A stretch of DNA of 33,816 nt, from NCBI GenBank assembly GCA_015057635.1, contig SVEB01000007.1:1-33816 (forward strand), in the 5' to 3' direction. Each line of letters begins with the position of its first letter. The first letter of the stretch is position 1. Both the position numbers and the translations under genes were made by a program. This document shows, one piece after another, positions 7,688 to 16,419 of this stretch. Source of the stretch: Lachnospiraceae bacterium. GTDB taxonomy: Bacteria > Bacillota > Clostridia > Lachnospirales > Lachnospiraceae. The notes beneath the pieces were generated by a model, which did no database searches, was not told where the DNA came from, and was given only the letters and a program-made list of their open reading frames with translations.

Positions 7688-7693
7688 TGGTAT

Positions 7694-8161
7694 TTATTTT
7701 TGTTCTGCTTCTTTTTCAATGATTACATTCTGAAGATTTAATAAAGAAATCAGGCCATCTCCGTGTTTGCCAACGCCGGAAAGGAAAGTTGCTTTTTCAT
7801 CTGCTGTGCCTGCCACTACTTTATCAATTGACTCTTCGCCGATTGTCACAACTTCTTTTACTTCATCTACGATAATGCCGATTGCAGACTGTGGCTCTAA
7901 TTTGATGATTAAGATTCTGGTGGAATTCTTGAACTCATCTTCTTCTAAGCCAAACTTTAAGCGTAAGCTCATAACCGGGATGATCTCACCACGGATGTTC
8001 ATAACGCCCTTGAAATAAGGCTGTGCCTTCGGCACTCTTGTAATTCTCTGCATTCTGACAATATTGTCAACATACTGTATATCAATTCCGTATTGTTCAT
8101 TGCCGAGTGTTACAACAATATACTGTTTTGCATCACTCTGTGTTATCTTATTCGCATCCAT
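7694..8161 (-). CDS. cheW: Chemotaxis coupling protein CheW
   Basis: CheW links chemoreceptors to the CheA kinase in the membrane-associated signalling array. The 155-residue single-domain protein shows the family features YIVVTLGNEQYGIDIQYVDN, the TRVPKAQPYFKGVMNIRGEI segment and a KATFLSGVGKHGDGLISLLN C-terminal part. Length is normal. The ATG at 8161 follows a perfect AGGAGG. It starts 12 bases after cheA ends and shares its transcript. No receiver domain is attached, so it is CheW and not CheV. Confidence 0.97.
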   Translation of the reverse strand: MDANKITQSDAKQYIVVTLGNEQYGIDIQYVDNIVRMQRITRVPKAQPYFKGVMNIRGEIIPVMSLRLKFGLEEDEFKNSTRILIIKLEPQSAIGIIVDEVKEVVTIGEESIDKVVAGTADEKATFLSGVGKHGDGLISLLNLQNVIIEKEAEQK

Positions 8162-8173
8162 TGTACTTTCCTC

Positions 8174-10237
8174 CTATACCAAAGCGTTCACATCTAAGAT
8201 TAATGCGATTTCACCATCGCCTAAGATTGTGGCACCACTGATCATCTTACTGTTATTGATATATTTACCGATGGATTTGATAACGATTTCTAACTGTCCA
8301 ATTAAGTTATCTACTACAAGTCCGGCTAATTTATCACCCTTCTTCACGATAACAACCGTTAAATCAGATCCTGTATCTTCTTTCTTTTCTACGTCAAGCA
8401 TTTCATCTAAACGTACAAGCGGAATTACATTTCCTCTTAAGTGAATCACTTCTTTCGATTGTACAAACTTAATTTCATCCATGGAAACGCTTTCGATTGT
8501 TTCAATGCTTCCTAATGGGATCGCATATTTTTCTTCGCCAAGCTCTACCATTAATGCCTGGATGATCGCAAGGGTAAGTGGAAGACGGATGATAAAGCTG
8601 CTGCCTTCGCCAAGCACTGTCTTTGTTTCAATGCTTCCGCCTAATGTCTCGATCTTTGTCTTAACAACGTCAAGGCCAACACCACGTCCGGATACATCGG
8701 AGATAACAGCTGCTGTAGAAAAGCTTGGAGTGAATAATAAGTCGATTGCTTCTTTTTCAGACATTGCTTCTGCCTGTTCTTCTGTAATCGTTCCTCTTTC
8801 CACCGCTTTGCGTTTTACTTTTTCTACATTGATTCCGGCACCGTCATCTTTTACTTCAATGACAACGTTATTGCCTTCCTGGTATGCATTTAAGAAAATG
8901 GAACCTGTCTCCGGTTTCTTTAATGCAATACGTTCTTCATTGCTTTCTAAGCCATGATCTGCGGCATTACGAAGAAGATGCATTAATGGATCACCGATTT
9001 CATCGATTACGGTACGGTCAAGTTCTGTATCTTCACCGGACATGTATAATTCCATCTTCTTATTTAACTTCTTGCTTAAGTCACGGATCATTCTTGGGAA
9101 ACGGTTTACAACGCTTTCGATTGGCACCATTCGAACTTTCATTACAGACTGGTGAAGATTTGTTGTAATACGTTCTAAGTATTCGATCTGTTCGTTGAAT
9201 CCGGAGCGATTGTCTGTCTTTGCAGTATCGGTCTGGTTCATGGATACAAGACCATTCTTCGCGATGATTAATTCGCTCACTAAGTTCATTAAATCATCTA
9301 ATTTTTCGATATCAACACGAACGGAACGGTTTACAACCGGTTTTCCTGCCTGAGCAGTTTTGGCTGCTGCCTGTTTTGCCGGAGTCTGCTTAACTGCCTG
9401 TTCCTTCTTTTCTTCAACTTCGTCTTCCTTCTTTGTTTCTGCCGGCATTTCTGCTGGGATCTCAAGAGCTTCGATTTTCTTGATGCATGCTTCTTTAATT
9501 TCAGATACGGAAAGGATTGCTTCTCTTATCTTCGTTTCTTTTTCTTTTGATAATAAAACAATGGAGAAGTCAAAGTCGAACTTTTCATCTTCGATATCCT
9601 GTACATCCGGATTGGATTTGATAACATCGCCAAGTTCTTCTAATGCTTTGAATACTAAGAATGCTCTTGCTGCTTTTAGAATACATGATTCCTGTATGTA
9701 TACTGTGATCGCATATGCTATGCCGCCTTCTTCGTAGATTTTTGCAATCGCACGGTTTTCATGTTCTTCTAATTTGAATTCCTTCACGATTTCAGCCGCT
9801 ATTTCTGCTTTCTTTGGCTCTTCTTTTGCAGGTTCTTCTGCCACTTCACCAAGACTCGCTTTTAAGATACGGTTTAATTCATGGATGATTTCTTCATTAT
9901 CATCGGTTCCTTCATCTGCGGAATTCATGATATTATCTAAGTAATTTTCTAATGCATCTAAGCCGCGGAATAATACATCGACTAATTCTGCTTTTACTTT
10001 CATCTTTCCGGCACGGATTTCAGAAAATACATTTTCCATATCATGTGTCAGACGCTGCATTCTCTTATAGCCCATAGTACCAGCCATACCTTTTAAGGAA
10101 TGTGCTGCACGGAAGATCTCATTGATCGTTCCTTCATTTTCCGGCTCTTTTTCTAATACTAATAACTGTTCATTTAAACTCTGAAGATGTTCTTTGGTTT
10201 CATCAATAAAGATCTCTAAATACTGGCTAACATCCAT
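8174..10237 (-). CDS. cheA: Chemotaxis histidine kinase CheA
   Basis: CheA autophosphorylates and passes phosphate to CheY and CheB. The 687-residue protein has all five domains. These are the HPt domain with H46 in AAHSLKGMAG; a CheY-binding P2 (about 150-260); the dimerisation P3 (about 300-370); the ATPase P4 with HLLRNAADHGLE, DDGAGI and GRGVGLDVV; and a CheW-like P5 (about 550-687). A Lys/Glu/Ala/Gln-rich linker precedes P3. The frame is open upstream to 10276, but MDVSQYLEIFIDE is the usual start. The chosen ATG at 10237 lies inside the last codons of cheB (11-base overlap), with a G-rich ribosome binding site inside cheB, so the two are likely translationally coupled. Confidence 0.96.
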   Translation of the reverse strand: MDVSQYLEIFIDETKEHLQSLNEQLLVLEKEPENEGTINEIFRAAHSLKGMAGTMGYKRMQRLTHDMENVFSEIRAGKMKVKAELVDVLFRGLDALENYLDNIMNSADEGTDDNEEIIHELNRILKASLGEVAEEPAKEEPKKAEIAAEIVKEFKLEEHENRAIAKIYEEGGIAYAITVYIQESCILKAARAFLVFKALEELGDVIKSNPDVQDIEDEKFDFDFSIVLLSKEKETKIREAILSVSEIKEACIKKIEALEIPAEMPAETKKEDEVEEKKEQAVKQTPAKQAAAKTAQAGKPVVNRSVRVDIEKLDDLMNLVSELIIAKNGLVSMNQTDTAKTDNRSGFNEQIEYLERITTNLHQSVMKVRMVPIESVVNRFPRMIRDLSKKLNKKMELYMSGEDTELDRTVIDEIGDPLMHLLRNAADHGLESNEERIALKKPETGSIFLNAYQEGNNVVIEVKDDGAGINVEKVKRKAVERGTITEEQAEAMSEKEAIDLLFTPSFSTAAVISDVSGRGVGLDVVKTKIETLGGSIETKTVLGEGSSFIIRLPLTLAIIQALMVELGEEKYAIPLGSIETIESVSMDEIKFVQSKEVIHLRGNVIPLVRLDEMLDVEKKEDTGSDLTVVIVKKGDKLAGLVVDNLIGQLEIVIKSIGKYINNSKMISGATILGDGEIALILDVNALV

Positions 10238-11354
10238 TCTTTTGTACCCCCACATTCTTCTGTATCGCACCGGCAATCTGGCTTAAATCCACTACTTCAT
10301 CGGTAAGTCCTGCTTCATGGACTACCTTTGGCATGCCATATACCGTGCAGGATGGCTCATCCTGTGCAATAACATAGATATTTTTCTTATCGTTTAATTG
10401 TTTTATACCTAATGTGCCGTCGCCTCCCATTCCGGTTAAGACAACACATGTAATATCATCAAATGCTGTATCTAGCAGAGATTCATACATAATATCCGCA
10501 CATGGCTTCAGACCGTTTCTGGCTGGTTCCTCTGTTACAGACAAGGTGTAACCCTCTCTCTTTTTCACAACACGCATCTGGCATCCGCCTTTTGCGATAT
10601 ACACTACGCCTTTTTGAAGCACATCACCATGCTCTGCTTCCTTTACTGTAACTTCACTTAATTCGTGTAAGCGGGCAGCTAAGGAATTCGTAAAGCCCTT
10701 TGGCATATGCTGAACAACTAACATCGGTGCATCCAAATCACGGCTAAGCTTTGGTATCACCTGCTGAAGCGCCTTTGGCCCTCCTGTAGAACAGGCAAGC
10801 GCCACGATCTTATTTGCACCGGCACCACTCTTTACATAAGGTTTTCTGACTACTTTAGAAGCGGTCAGATCATGAAGTGCTCTTGTTGTGGAAATGCCGA
10901 TTCTTGCTCCCGGCATGTTCTTTTCTGTGTTTTCCTGTACCACTTCCGGCAGGCTTAACGCCACCCACAAGGATCCAAGCACACGCTTTTTAAAACTGTC
11001 ATTCTTCGCTTCCAAGAAGCTTTCCGGCTTTGTCACAAAATCGAATGCTCCAAGTTCTAAACAGCGGATTGTCTCTTTTGCCCCTTCTTTGGCAAGGGTG
11101 CTGACAATAATGATTTTCTGTCTGAGTTTTAGTTTCTCTAACTGTTCTAAGAATTCAATCCCGTTCATCTTTGGCATGTTAATGTCAAGAAGAATCAGAT
11201 CATATTTCTTCGGATTCAGTGTCACAAGATCAAATGCCTGCAGACCGTTCGATGCGGTATCTGCAATGGTCAGACGATCATCTGATGCTATTATATCAGA
11301 TATGACTCTTCTCATAAGTGCAGAGTCATCAACTATTAAAATATTTTTTTTCAT
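10227..11354 (-). CDS. cheB: Chemoreceptor methylesterase CheB
   Basis: CheB removes methyl groups from receptor glutamates and is activated by CheA. The 375-residue protein has a receiver domain (about 1-120) with the acidic pair D9/D10 and phosphoacceptor D57 in LLLDINMPKMNG. After a linker comes the esterase domain, with the catalytic serine in LACSTGGPKAL, histidine in VVQHMPKGF and aspartate in TGMGGDGTLG. All key residues are present. It overlaps the PilZ gene by ATGA at its start and cheA by 11 bases at its end. No cheR is in this window, so the matching methyltransferase must be elsewhere. Confidence 0.97.
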   Translation of the reverse strand: MKKNILIVDDSALMRRVISDIIASDDRLTIADTASNGLQAFDLVTLNPKKYDLILLDINMPKMNGIEFLEQLEKLKLRQKIIIVSTLAKEGAKETIRCLELGAFDFVTKPESFLEAKNDSFKKRVLGSLWVALSLPEVVQENTEKNMPGARIGISTTRALHDLTASKVVRKPYVKSGAGANKIVALACSTGGPKALQQVIPKLSRDLDAPMLVVQHMPKGFTNSLAARLHELSEVTVKEAEHGDVLQKGVVYIAKGGCQMRVVKKREGYTLSVTEEPARNGLKPCADIMYESLLDTAFDDITCVVLTGMGGDGTLGIKQLNDKKNIYVIAQDEPSCTVYGMPKVVHEAGLTDEVVDLSQIAGAIQKNVGVQKNGC

Positions 11355-12091
11355 AATCCTGATTTTTTCCTTCTTCTCTTTCTGTCTTCATCAAAAATAT
11401 AGCGGACTATGCTTTCTCTTTCCTCTCTTGAGATGTCGATGAAGGCTGCTCTGTGTTCATAGGTCCCAGAAAGCTGTTCTACTTTTCTGGATGTTATGAC
11501 ACTGGCATACAGGCTAAAGTTCCTTACTCCATCCGAAGTAAAGAGCGGGAAGTTAAGCGTTAGCTTATCCCCTTTTTCCTGCTTTAACTGAGATTGAAAA
11601 CGGATGCCGCCGCCGCTGATATCGATCATTACGGCTTGATTCCAGTGATAGGAAATACCGGCAAGCTCATTCTCTACTTTTTCTCTCTCTCCTTCATTCT
11701 CAAAGCTGTTCTGGTTAAGAAGTGTTCTTAATAAAAGCTCTTTTTCGGAAAAAGAACGGTATGTAATGTCTAAGATGCAAGAAAGACGATAGTATTCTCT
11801 TCTTTGCAGCTTTTCTAACTCACCATTCATCTCCACTTCCAGCATAAATATATTCTTAATGCGATAGCGGTCTGTAATCGTTCCCTTACCAACAAACATT
11901 CCTCTCGCTGTGTAAAACTGTACCTGATAGGATTCTCCCACCGAAAGCGGGATCAGCCTGCCATTTTCAATCGGCATAGCGATGCAGAGTCGGCCATTTT
12001 CTTTAAAATCCAATAGTTTGCTTTTAAACGGTTCATGATTCTTCCTTACTAATTCTAGTTTATCTCCCAATGATAACACTGTTTTAAGCAT
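11351..12091 (-). CDS. YcgR-like PilZ c-di-GMP receptor
   Basis: The 246-residue protein has an N-terminal YcgR-type domain (about 1-95) and a C-terminal PilZ domain. The c-di-GMP binding motifs are intact: RREYYR (R98, R102) and DISGGG (D157 to G162). Such proteins slow the flagellar motor or change its bias when c-di-GMP is high. The RxxxR and DxSxxG motifs are about 55 residues apart, with a charged insertion (about 112-145) longer than in many PilZ domains. The ATG at 12091 has GGAGG 5 bases upstream; an upstream GTG at 12103 overlaps the binding site and is unlikely. It follows flhG by 11 bases. Confidence 0.88.
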   Translation of the reverse strand: MLKTVLSLGDKLELVRKNHEPFKSKLLDFKENGRLCIAMPIENGRLIPLSVGESYQVQFYTARGMFVGKGTITDRYRIKNIFMLEVEMNGELEKLQRREYYRLSCILDITYRSFSEKELLLRTLLNQNSFENEGEREKVENELAGISYHWNQAVMIDISGGGIRFQSQLKQEKGDKLTLNFPLFTSDGVRNFSLYASVITSRKVEQLSGTYEHRAAFIDISREERESIVRYIFDEDRKRRRKKSGL

Positions 12092-12102
12092 GGCTTCCTC
12101 CA

Positions 12103-13155
12103 CTAATTATTTTTCTTTTGTTTTAATCGATTCTTTATTAATTTTCCAAACAGACCGGCTACTCCGCCTAATCTTTCTGTCTCTTTCTCTTCTTCGCAGG
12201 TAAGTTTCTGCGCCAGTTCCTTAAGCCCCTTAGCAGCCTTCATATCCGGATAGAGAATGCTGATCGGCGTTTGTTTCATAATAGATCTTGAAACATAAGG
12301 ATCCTGAATCACTCCCCCTAGATAATGAAGCTTGATATCTAAGAACCGTTCCACTACCATGTTTAACTTATCGTAGATATCCTGTCCTTCTTTTGGCGTA
12401 CTCACACGATTGGAAATCATCCAGATCTTATGTTCAAGCGAGGAGAAATCCTCTTTCTTATTAATTGCCTTTAACAACGCGTAAGCATCGGTTATGGAGG
12501 TTGGTTCCGGAGTGGCGATTAATAAAATCTCACTGCTGGCACCGACAAACTCCAGAATCGCTTCTGAAATTCCGGCGCCGGTGTCCACGATAATAATGTC
12601 TGCAAGCGCATCAAGCTCAGCAAGACCTTCTGTCAGGATTCCAATCTGTTCTTTGGAAAGATTGGTTAATTCCTGTATGCCCGAACCACCGGATATAAAT
12701 CCAATGTTCTCCGGACCATATGTGATAATTTCCGTAAGGGTCTTTCCCCGAAACATCAGATCCGCCAGGCTGTATTTTGGACGAATTCCAAGCATGACTT
12801 CAATATTGGCCAGGCCGAAATCCGCATCCAGTATAATAACTTTTTTATTCATTCTTGCAAACTGAATTGCTAAGTTTACGCTGGTTGTAGACTTTCCTAC
12901 CCCCCCTTTTCCGCTTGTGACCGTAATGACACGTGCGGAACGGACATCTGATTGTTTTACAGCCTTTTTTAAGGTCTCTTCCTGCTCCATGCTATCTACT
13001 TGCACACTGTTTATCTCCATGCTGTCTGCCTGCGTGGTTTGAGCTGTTTCACAAACTTGCGAAGCTTTTATAAGATTGCCCGACCCGGATTTGTTTTCTT
13101 CCCTGCCGCCTGTTCTCTGCATGAATAACCGTCTTAACTGTTCTGCCTGATCCAT
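12103..13155 (-). CDS. flhG: Flagellar number regulator FlhG (MinD-like ATPase)
   Basis: FlhG (YlxH in Bacillus) is a membrane-associated ATPase that controls flagellar number and placement with FlhF. The 350-residue protein starts with the DQAEQLRRL helix, which matches the DQAxxLR element known to stimulate FlhF GTPase. The deviant Walker A VTSGKGGVGKSTT lies at about 80-91, and further MinD-family segments follow, such as ILDADFGLANIEVMLG and IIVDTGAG. The linker (about 20-75) contains a short imperfect repeat around ADSMEINSVQVDSME. Its start overlaps the flhF stop as TAATG. Confidence 0.95.
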   Translation of the reverse strand: MDQAEQLRRLFMQRTGGREENKSGSGNLIKASQVCETAQTTQADSMEINSVQVDSMEQEETLKKAVKQSDVRSARVITVTSGKGGVGKSTTSVNLAIQFARMNKKVIILDADFGLANIEVMLGIRPKYSLADLMFRGKTLTEIITYGPENIGFISGGSGIQELTNLSKEQIGILTEGLAELDALADIIIVDTGAGISEAILEFVGASSEILLIATPEPTSITDAYALLKAINKKEDFSSLEHKIWMISNRVSTPKEGQDIYDKLNMVVERFLDIKLHYLGGVIQDPYVSRSIMKQTPISILYPDMKAAKGLKELAQKLTCEEEKETERLGGVAGLFGKLIKNRLKQKKNN

Positions 13156-14363
13156 TATTCAATGCCTCCTAATAACTGCTTTGCAATCGCCTGTGCGTCT
13201 GTCTTCTGAATATCATCCGGTACATTCTGTCCATTGGTCAGATAGGATAACGGCGCTTTTGTTAGCATCTTGATATTGAATATATTTCCGATGCATGTTG
13301 TTTCATCAAGCTTTGTAAAGATAAGACGGTAATCGGTAATTTCGGAATAGCGTTCCGTAATGGAGATTAAATCCTTATACTTGGTTGTGGAACTAAGCAC
13401 TAAGTAAATCTCCCGGTCTTCTTCCGGCACCGCGCTTAAGAGACGTTCAATATCATCCCGCTGCTCTGCGCTCTTATGACTTCTTCCCGCCGTATCCACG
13501 AATACCATATCATAGCCATCAAACTCTTCTGTTATCTCTTCCATCTCGGTATCCGAATAAATAACCTTTAGCGGAACATCTAAAATATTCGCATACGTCC
13601 GAAGCTGCTCCACTGCCGCGATTCGATACGTATCGGATGTAAGCATGGCTACCTTCGCTTTTCTTCCCATTACAATGCTCGATGCCAGCTTTGCAATGGT
13701 AGTTGTCTTTCCAACACCGGTCGGCCCGATAAAGAAGATGTATTTTGTCTTTCCTTCTTCTAGTTCCATGGAATGAGTGGTACCAATTTTTAAGACCAGC
13801 TTCTGATAAACAGCCGCTAAGATCATATCGAGTGTTGTATCTTTCTTAAGCGTCGGCTCAATCTCATCCATAATCTGATTCACATACTGCTCATCCACTT
13901 CATTGGAAAGCAGCTGACGATATACAAGCTTTACAAGCTCCATGTTTTTTTCCGGCATCTCATCGGCGGCAGGTGCAATCTCTGCTCTTTCTTTTACAAG
14001 CTCTTTTGCTGCCTGCTCCCGTTCCAGGATATCTTCTGATTTTGCTTTTGCTAACAGTTCTTTTTCAATCATAGACTGCAGGCTGTTTAATTTTTCTTCA
14101 ATTGCGGAAGTCTCCACCACCGGCTCTTTCTTCACCTGTGTATTCAGCTGTTCTAAAAATTCAGAATTTTCCTTTTCCTCTTCATAGCTTTTTGTTTCGT
14201 CTGACGCCGCCGTGATCTCCACAAGCGGCTTTCGGAATAGCTTAAATATCCCTTTCGGGGTAATCCTCTTCATATTCATAACAATCGCATCTTTTCCGAG
14301 CGCTTCTTTTGCAAGCATGATCGCTTCTGTCTCGGTAGCTGCTTCAAACTTCTTAATAATCAT
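13155..14363 (-). CDS. flhF: SRP-type GTPase FlhF
   Basis: FlhF sets the site of flagellar assembly together with FlhG. The 402-residue protein has a basic, Glu-rich N-terminal B domain (about 1-130), an N domain (about 135-195) and a G domain. The G domain has the P-loop GPTGVGKTTTIAKLAS (from residue 213), DTYRIAAVEQL, DTAGRS and TKLDET. These GTPase motifs are complete. It overlaps flhA by TAATG at its start and flhG by TAATG at its end, which suggests translational coupling of all three. Confidence 0.96.
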   Translation of the reverse strand: MIIKKFEAATETEAIMLAKEALGKDAIVMNMKRITPKGIFKLFRKPLVEITAASDETKSYEEEKENSEFLEQLNTQVKKEPVVETSAIEEKLNSLQSMIEKELLAKAKSEDILEREQAAKELVKERAEIAPAADEMPEKNMELVKLVYRQLLSNEVDEQYVNQIMDEIEPTLKKDTTLDMILAAVYQKLVLKIGTTHSMELEEGKTKYIFFIGPTGVGKTTTIAKLASSIVMGRKAKVAMLTSDTYRIAAVEQLRTYANILDVPLKVIYSDTEMEEITEEFDGYDMVFVDTAGRSHKSAEQRDDIERLLSAVPEEDREIYLVLSSTTKYKDLISITERYSEITDYRLIFTKLDETTCIGNIFNIKMLTKAPLSYLTNGQNVPDDIQKTDAQAIAKQLLGGIE

Positions 14364-16396
14364 TATGCTGTCACCATCCCTACTGACTGTAATTCTACAT
14401 TGGAATCAATTTCATTATAGGAGATAACGATCAGATCTTTATAGTAATCTCTCGTTAGCTTCTTAAAGTACATACGAACGATCGGAGAAGTGATGATAAT
14501 CGGACTTCTTCCTAAGTTCTCAAGTTTAGCCGCCTCTTCTCCAACGGACTTAATGATCGCATTGGTGCGGTCCGGATCTAATGCCAGATATGCTCCCTGT
14601 TCGGTCTGTTTTACCGAAGCCATGATCTCCTGTTCAATCTTTGGATCCAGTGTGACCACACTGTTTGTCTGACCTGTTCCAAAGTATCTGCTGGAAATCG
14701 CACGTTTTAAACTCTGTCTTACATATTCGGTCAGAACATCGGTATCCCTTGTCGTTGGTGCATAATCCGCCAGCGTTTCAAAAATCGTGATTAAATCGCG
14801 AATGGAAATGCCTTCTTTTAAGAGATTCTGTAATACTTTCTGAATTTCACCAACAGAAAGAAGTTTTGGAACAAGTTCTGTAATAAGTGTCTGATTGGCT
14901 TCCTGTACGTTGTTGATCAGGTTCTGAACATCCTGTCTTGTCATCAGTTCGTCTAAATGAGAACGGATCACTTCGGTTAAATGAGTCGCCATAATGGAAG
15001 GCGGATCCACAACCGTATAGCCGAAGGATTCGGCTCTTTCTCTCTGGCTTTCTGTAATCCATAATGCAGGGAGATGGAAGGATGGCTCAAATGTTGGAAT
15101 ACCGGTAATCTCTTCTTCTACATAGCCTGGATTCATGGCCATATAGTGATCGAAGAGGATTTCCCCTTCACTTACCGGAATGCCTTTGATCTTAATCACA
15201 TACTGATTTGGATTTAACTGAATGTTATCGCGCAGACGAATGGTCGGAACCACACATCCAAGCTCTAATGCAATCTGTCTTCTGATCAGTACAACTCGGT
15301 CTAAGAGGTCACCGCCCTGATTCACATCCGCAAGCGGAATGATCCCGTAACCGAATTCTAATTCAATCTGGTCAACCTGTAATAAGGAAGTAACATTCTC
15401 CGGTTTGCGAAGCTCGCTTGCTGCCTGTTCGTCTTCCGCAACCTCGTCTTCCACATCCTGAATCTTGGTTCGTTTTGATATCACATAGCCGGTTGCAATA
15501 AATGCTGCACCGTAACTTGCAAATACAAAGAACGGAAGCGGTGTCATAATGCCAAGGAAACAGCTGCTCGCGCCAACCATATATAATACCTTTGGAATGG
15601 AGAATAACTGTCTGGTCAATAAGTCACCGATATCGGCTTCTTTGGATACCTTCGTTACGATAATACCGGTTGATAAAGAGATCATAAGCGAAGGAATCTG
15701 ACTTACTAAACCATCACCGATTGTAAGCACGGAATATTCCGTAAACGCATCCATCGCGCTCATACCGCCCCTGGTCATCCCCATAATGACACCGCCGACG
15801 ATATTGATTATGGTGATGATAAGACCAGCTGTCGCATCACCTTTTACGTACTTGGTAGCACCGTCCATAGCCCCGAAGAAACCGGATTCTTCCTGAATCT
15901 TCTCACGTCTTGCTCTGGCTTCTGCATCGGTGATCGCGCCGGTATTTAAATCGGCATCGATCGCCATCTGCTTACCCGGCATCGCATCTAAGGTGAAACG
16001 TGCGGTTACTTCTGATACACGTTCCGAACCTTTATTGATAACCATAAACTGAACAAGGACAAGGATCAGGAATACGATAATACCGATAACCGTATCACCG
16101 CCACCGACGAATTCACCGAACTGTCTAACGACCTCACCCGGATCACCGGTTGTTAAGATCAGTCTTGTTGACGATACGTTTAACGAAATTCGGAATACCG
16201 TCGTAAACAGCAGGATTGTCGGGAAGGTCGACATGTTTAATACTTCCTGTGAGAAAAGCGCATTGAATAAAATAATCATTGCGATTGAAATATTAAGCGC
16301 CAGTAAAAAGTCCAATATTATAGAAGGCATTGGAACGAGTAAGAATATAATGGCTGCCATTATATAAATACCTACTGCTATATCCGTTTTCTTCAC
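14363..16396 (-). CDS. flhA: Flagellar export gate protein FlhA
   Basis: FlhA is the major ring-forming export gate protein of the flagellar type III secretion system. The 677-residue protein has about eight N-terminal membrane helices (1-310), the conserved cytoplasmic FHIPEP segment (SERVSEVTARFTLDAMPGKQ at about 150) and a large C-terminal cytoplasmic domain (about 340-677) that docks chaperone-substrate complexes. Translation likely starts at GTG (16394-16396), 8 bases after GGAGG. Length is normal. It is preceded by flhB with a 23-base gap. Confidence 0.97.
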   Translation of the reverse strand: MKKTDIAVGIYIMAAIIFLLVPMPSIILDFLLALNISIAMIILFNALFSQEVLNMSTFPTILLFTTVFRISLNVSSTRLILTTGDPGEVVRQFGEFVGGGDTVIGIIVFLILVLVQFMVINKGSERVSEVTARFTLDAMPGKQMAIDADLNTGAITDAEARARREKIQEESGFFGAMDGATKYVKGDATAGLIITIINIVGGVIMGMTRGGMSAMDAFTEYSVLTIGDGLVSQIPSLMISLSTGIIVTKVSKEADIGDLLTRQLFSIPKVLYMVGASSCFLGIMTPLPFFVFASYGAAFIATGYVISKRTKIQDVEDEVAEDEQAASELRKPENVTSLLQVDQIELEFGYGIIPLADVNQGGDLLDRVVLIRRQIALELGCVVPTIRLRDNIQLNPNQYVIKIKGIPVSEGEILFDHYMAMNPGYVEEEITGIPTFEPSFHLPALWITESQRERAESFGYTVVDPPSIMATHLTEVIRSHLDELMTRQDVQNLINNVQEANQTLITELVPKLLSVGEIQKVLQNLLKEGISIRDLITIFETLADYAPTTRDTDVLTEYVRQSLKRAISSRYFGTGQTNSVVTLDPKIEQEIMASVKQTEQGAYLALDPDRTNAIIKSVGEEAAKLENLGRSPIIITSPIVRMYFKKLTRDYYKDLIVISYNEIDSNVELQSVGMVTA

Positions 16397-16419
16397 TGTT
16401 TTGGCCTCCTTCTTTTGTT

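Noticed and set aside
10238..10276. Longer CheA start at 10276
   Set aside because: The added 13 residues (Arg/Tyr-rich) do not resemble an HPt N-terminus, and they are read from the end of cheB in another frame.
10888..11442. Plus-strand open frame of 184 codons opposite cheB
   Set aside because: Antisense shadow of the CheB receiver and PilZ end; composition (Ser/Phe-rich) is typical of reversed coding DNA.
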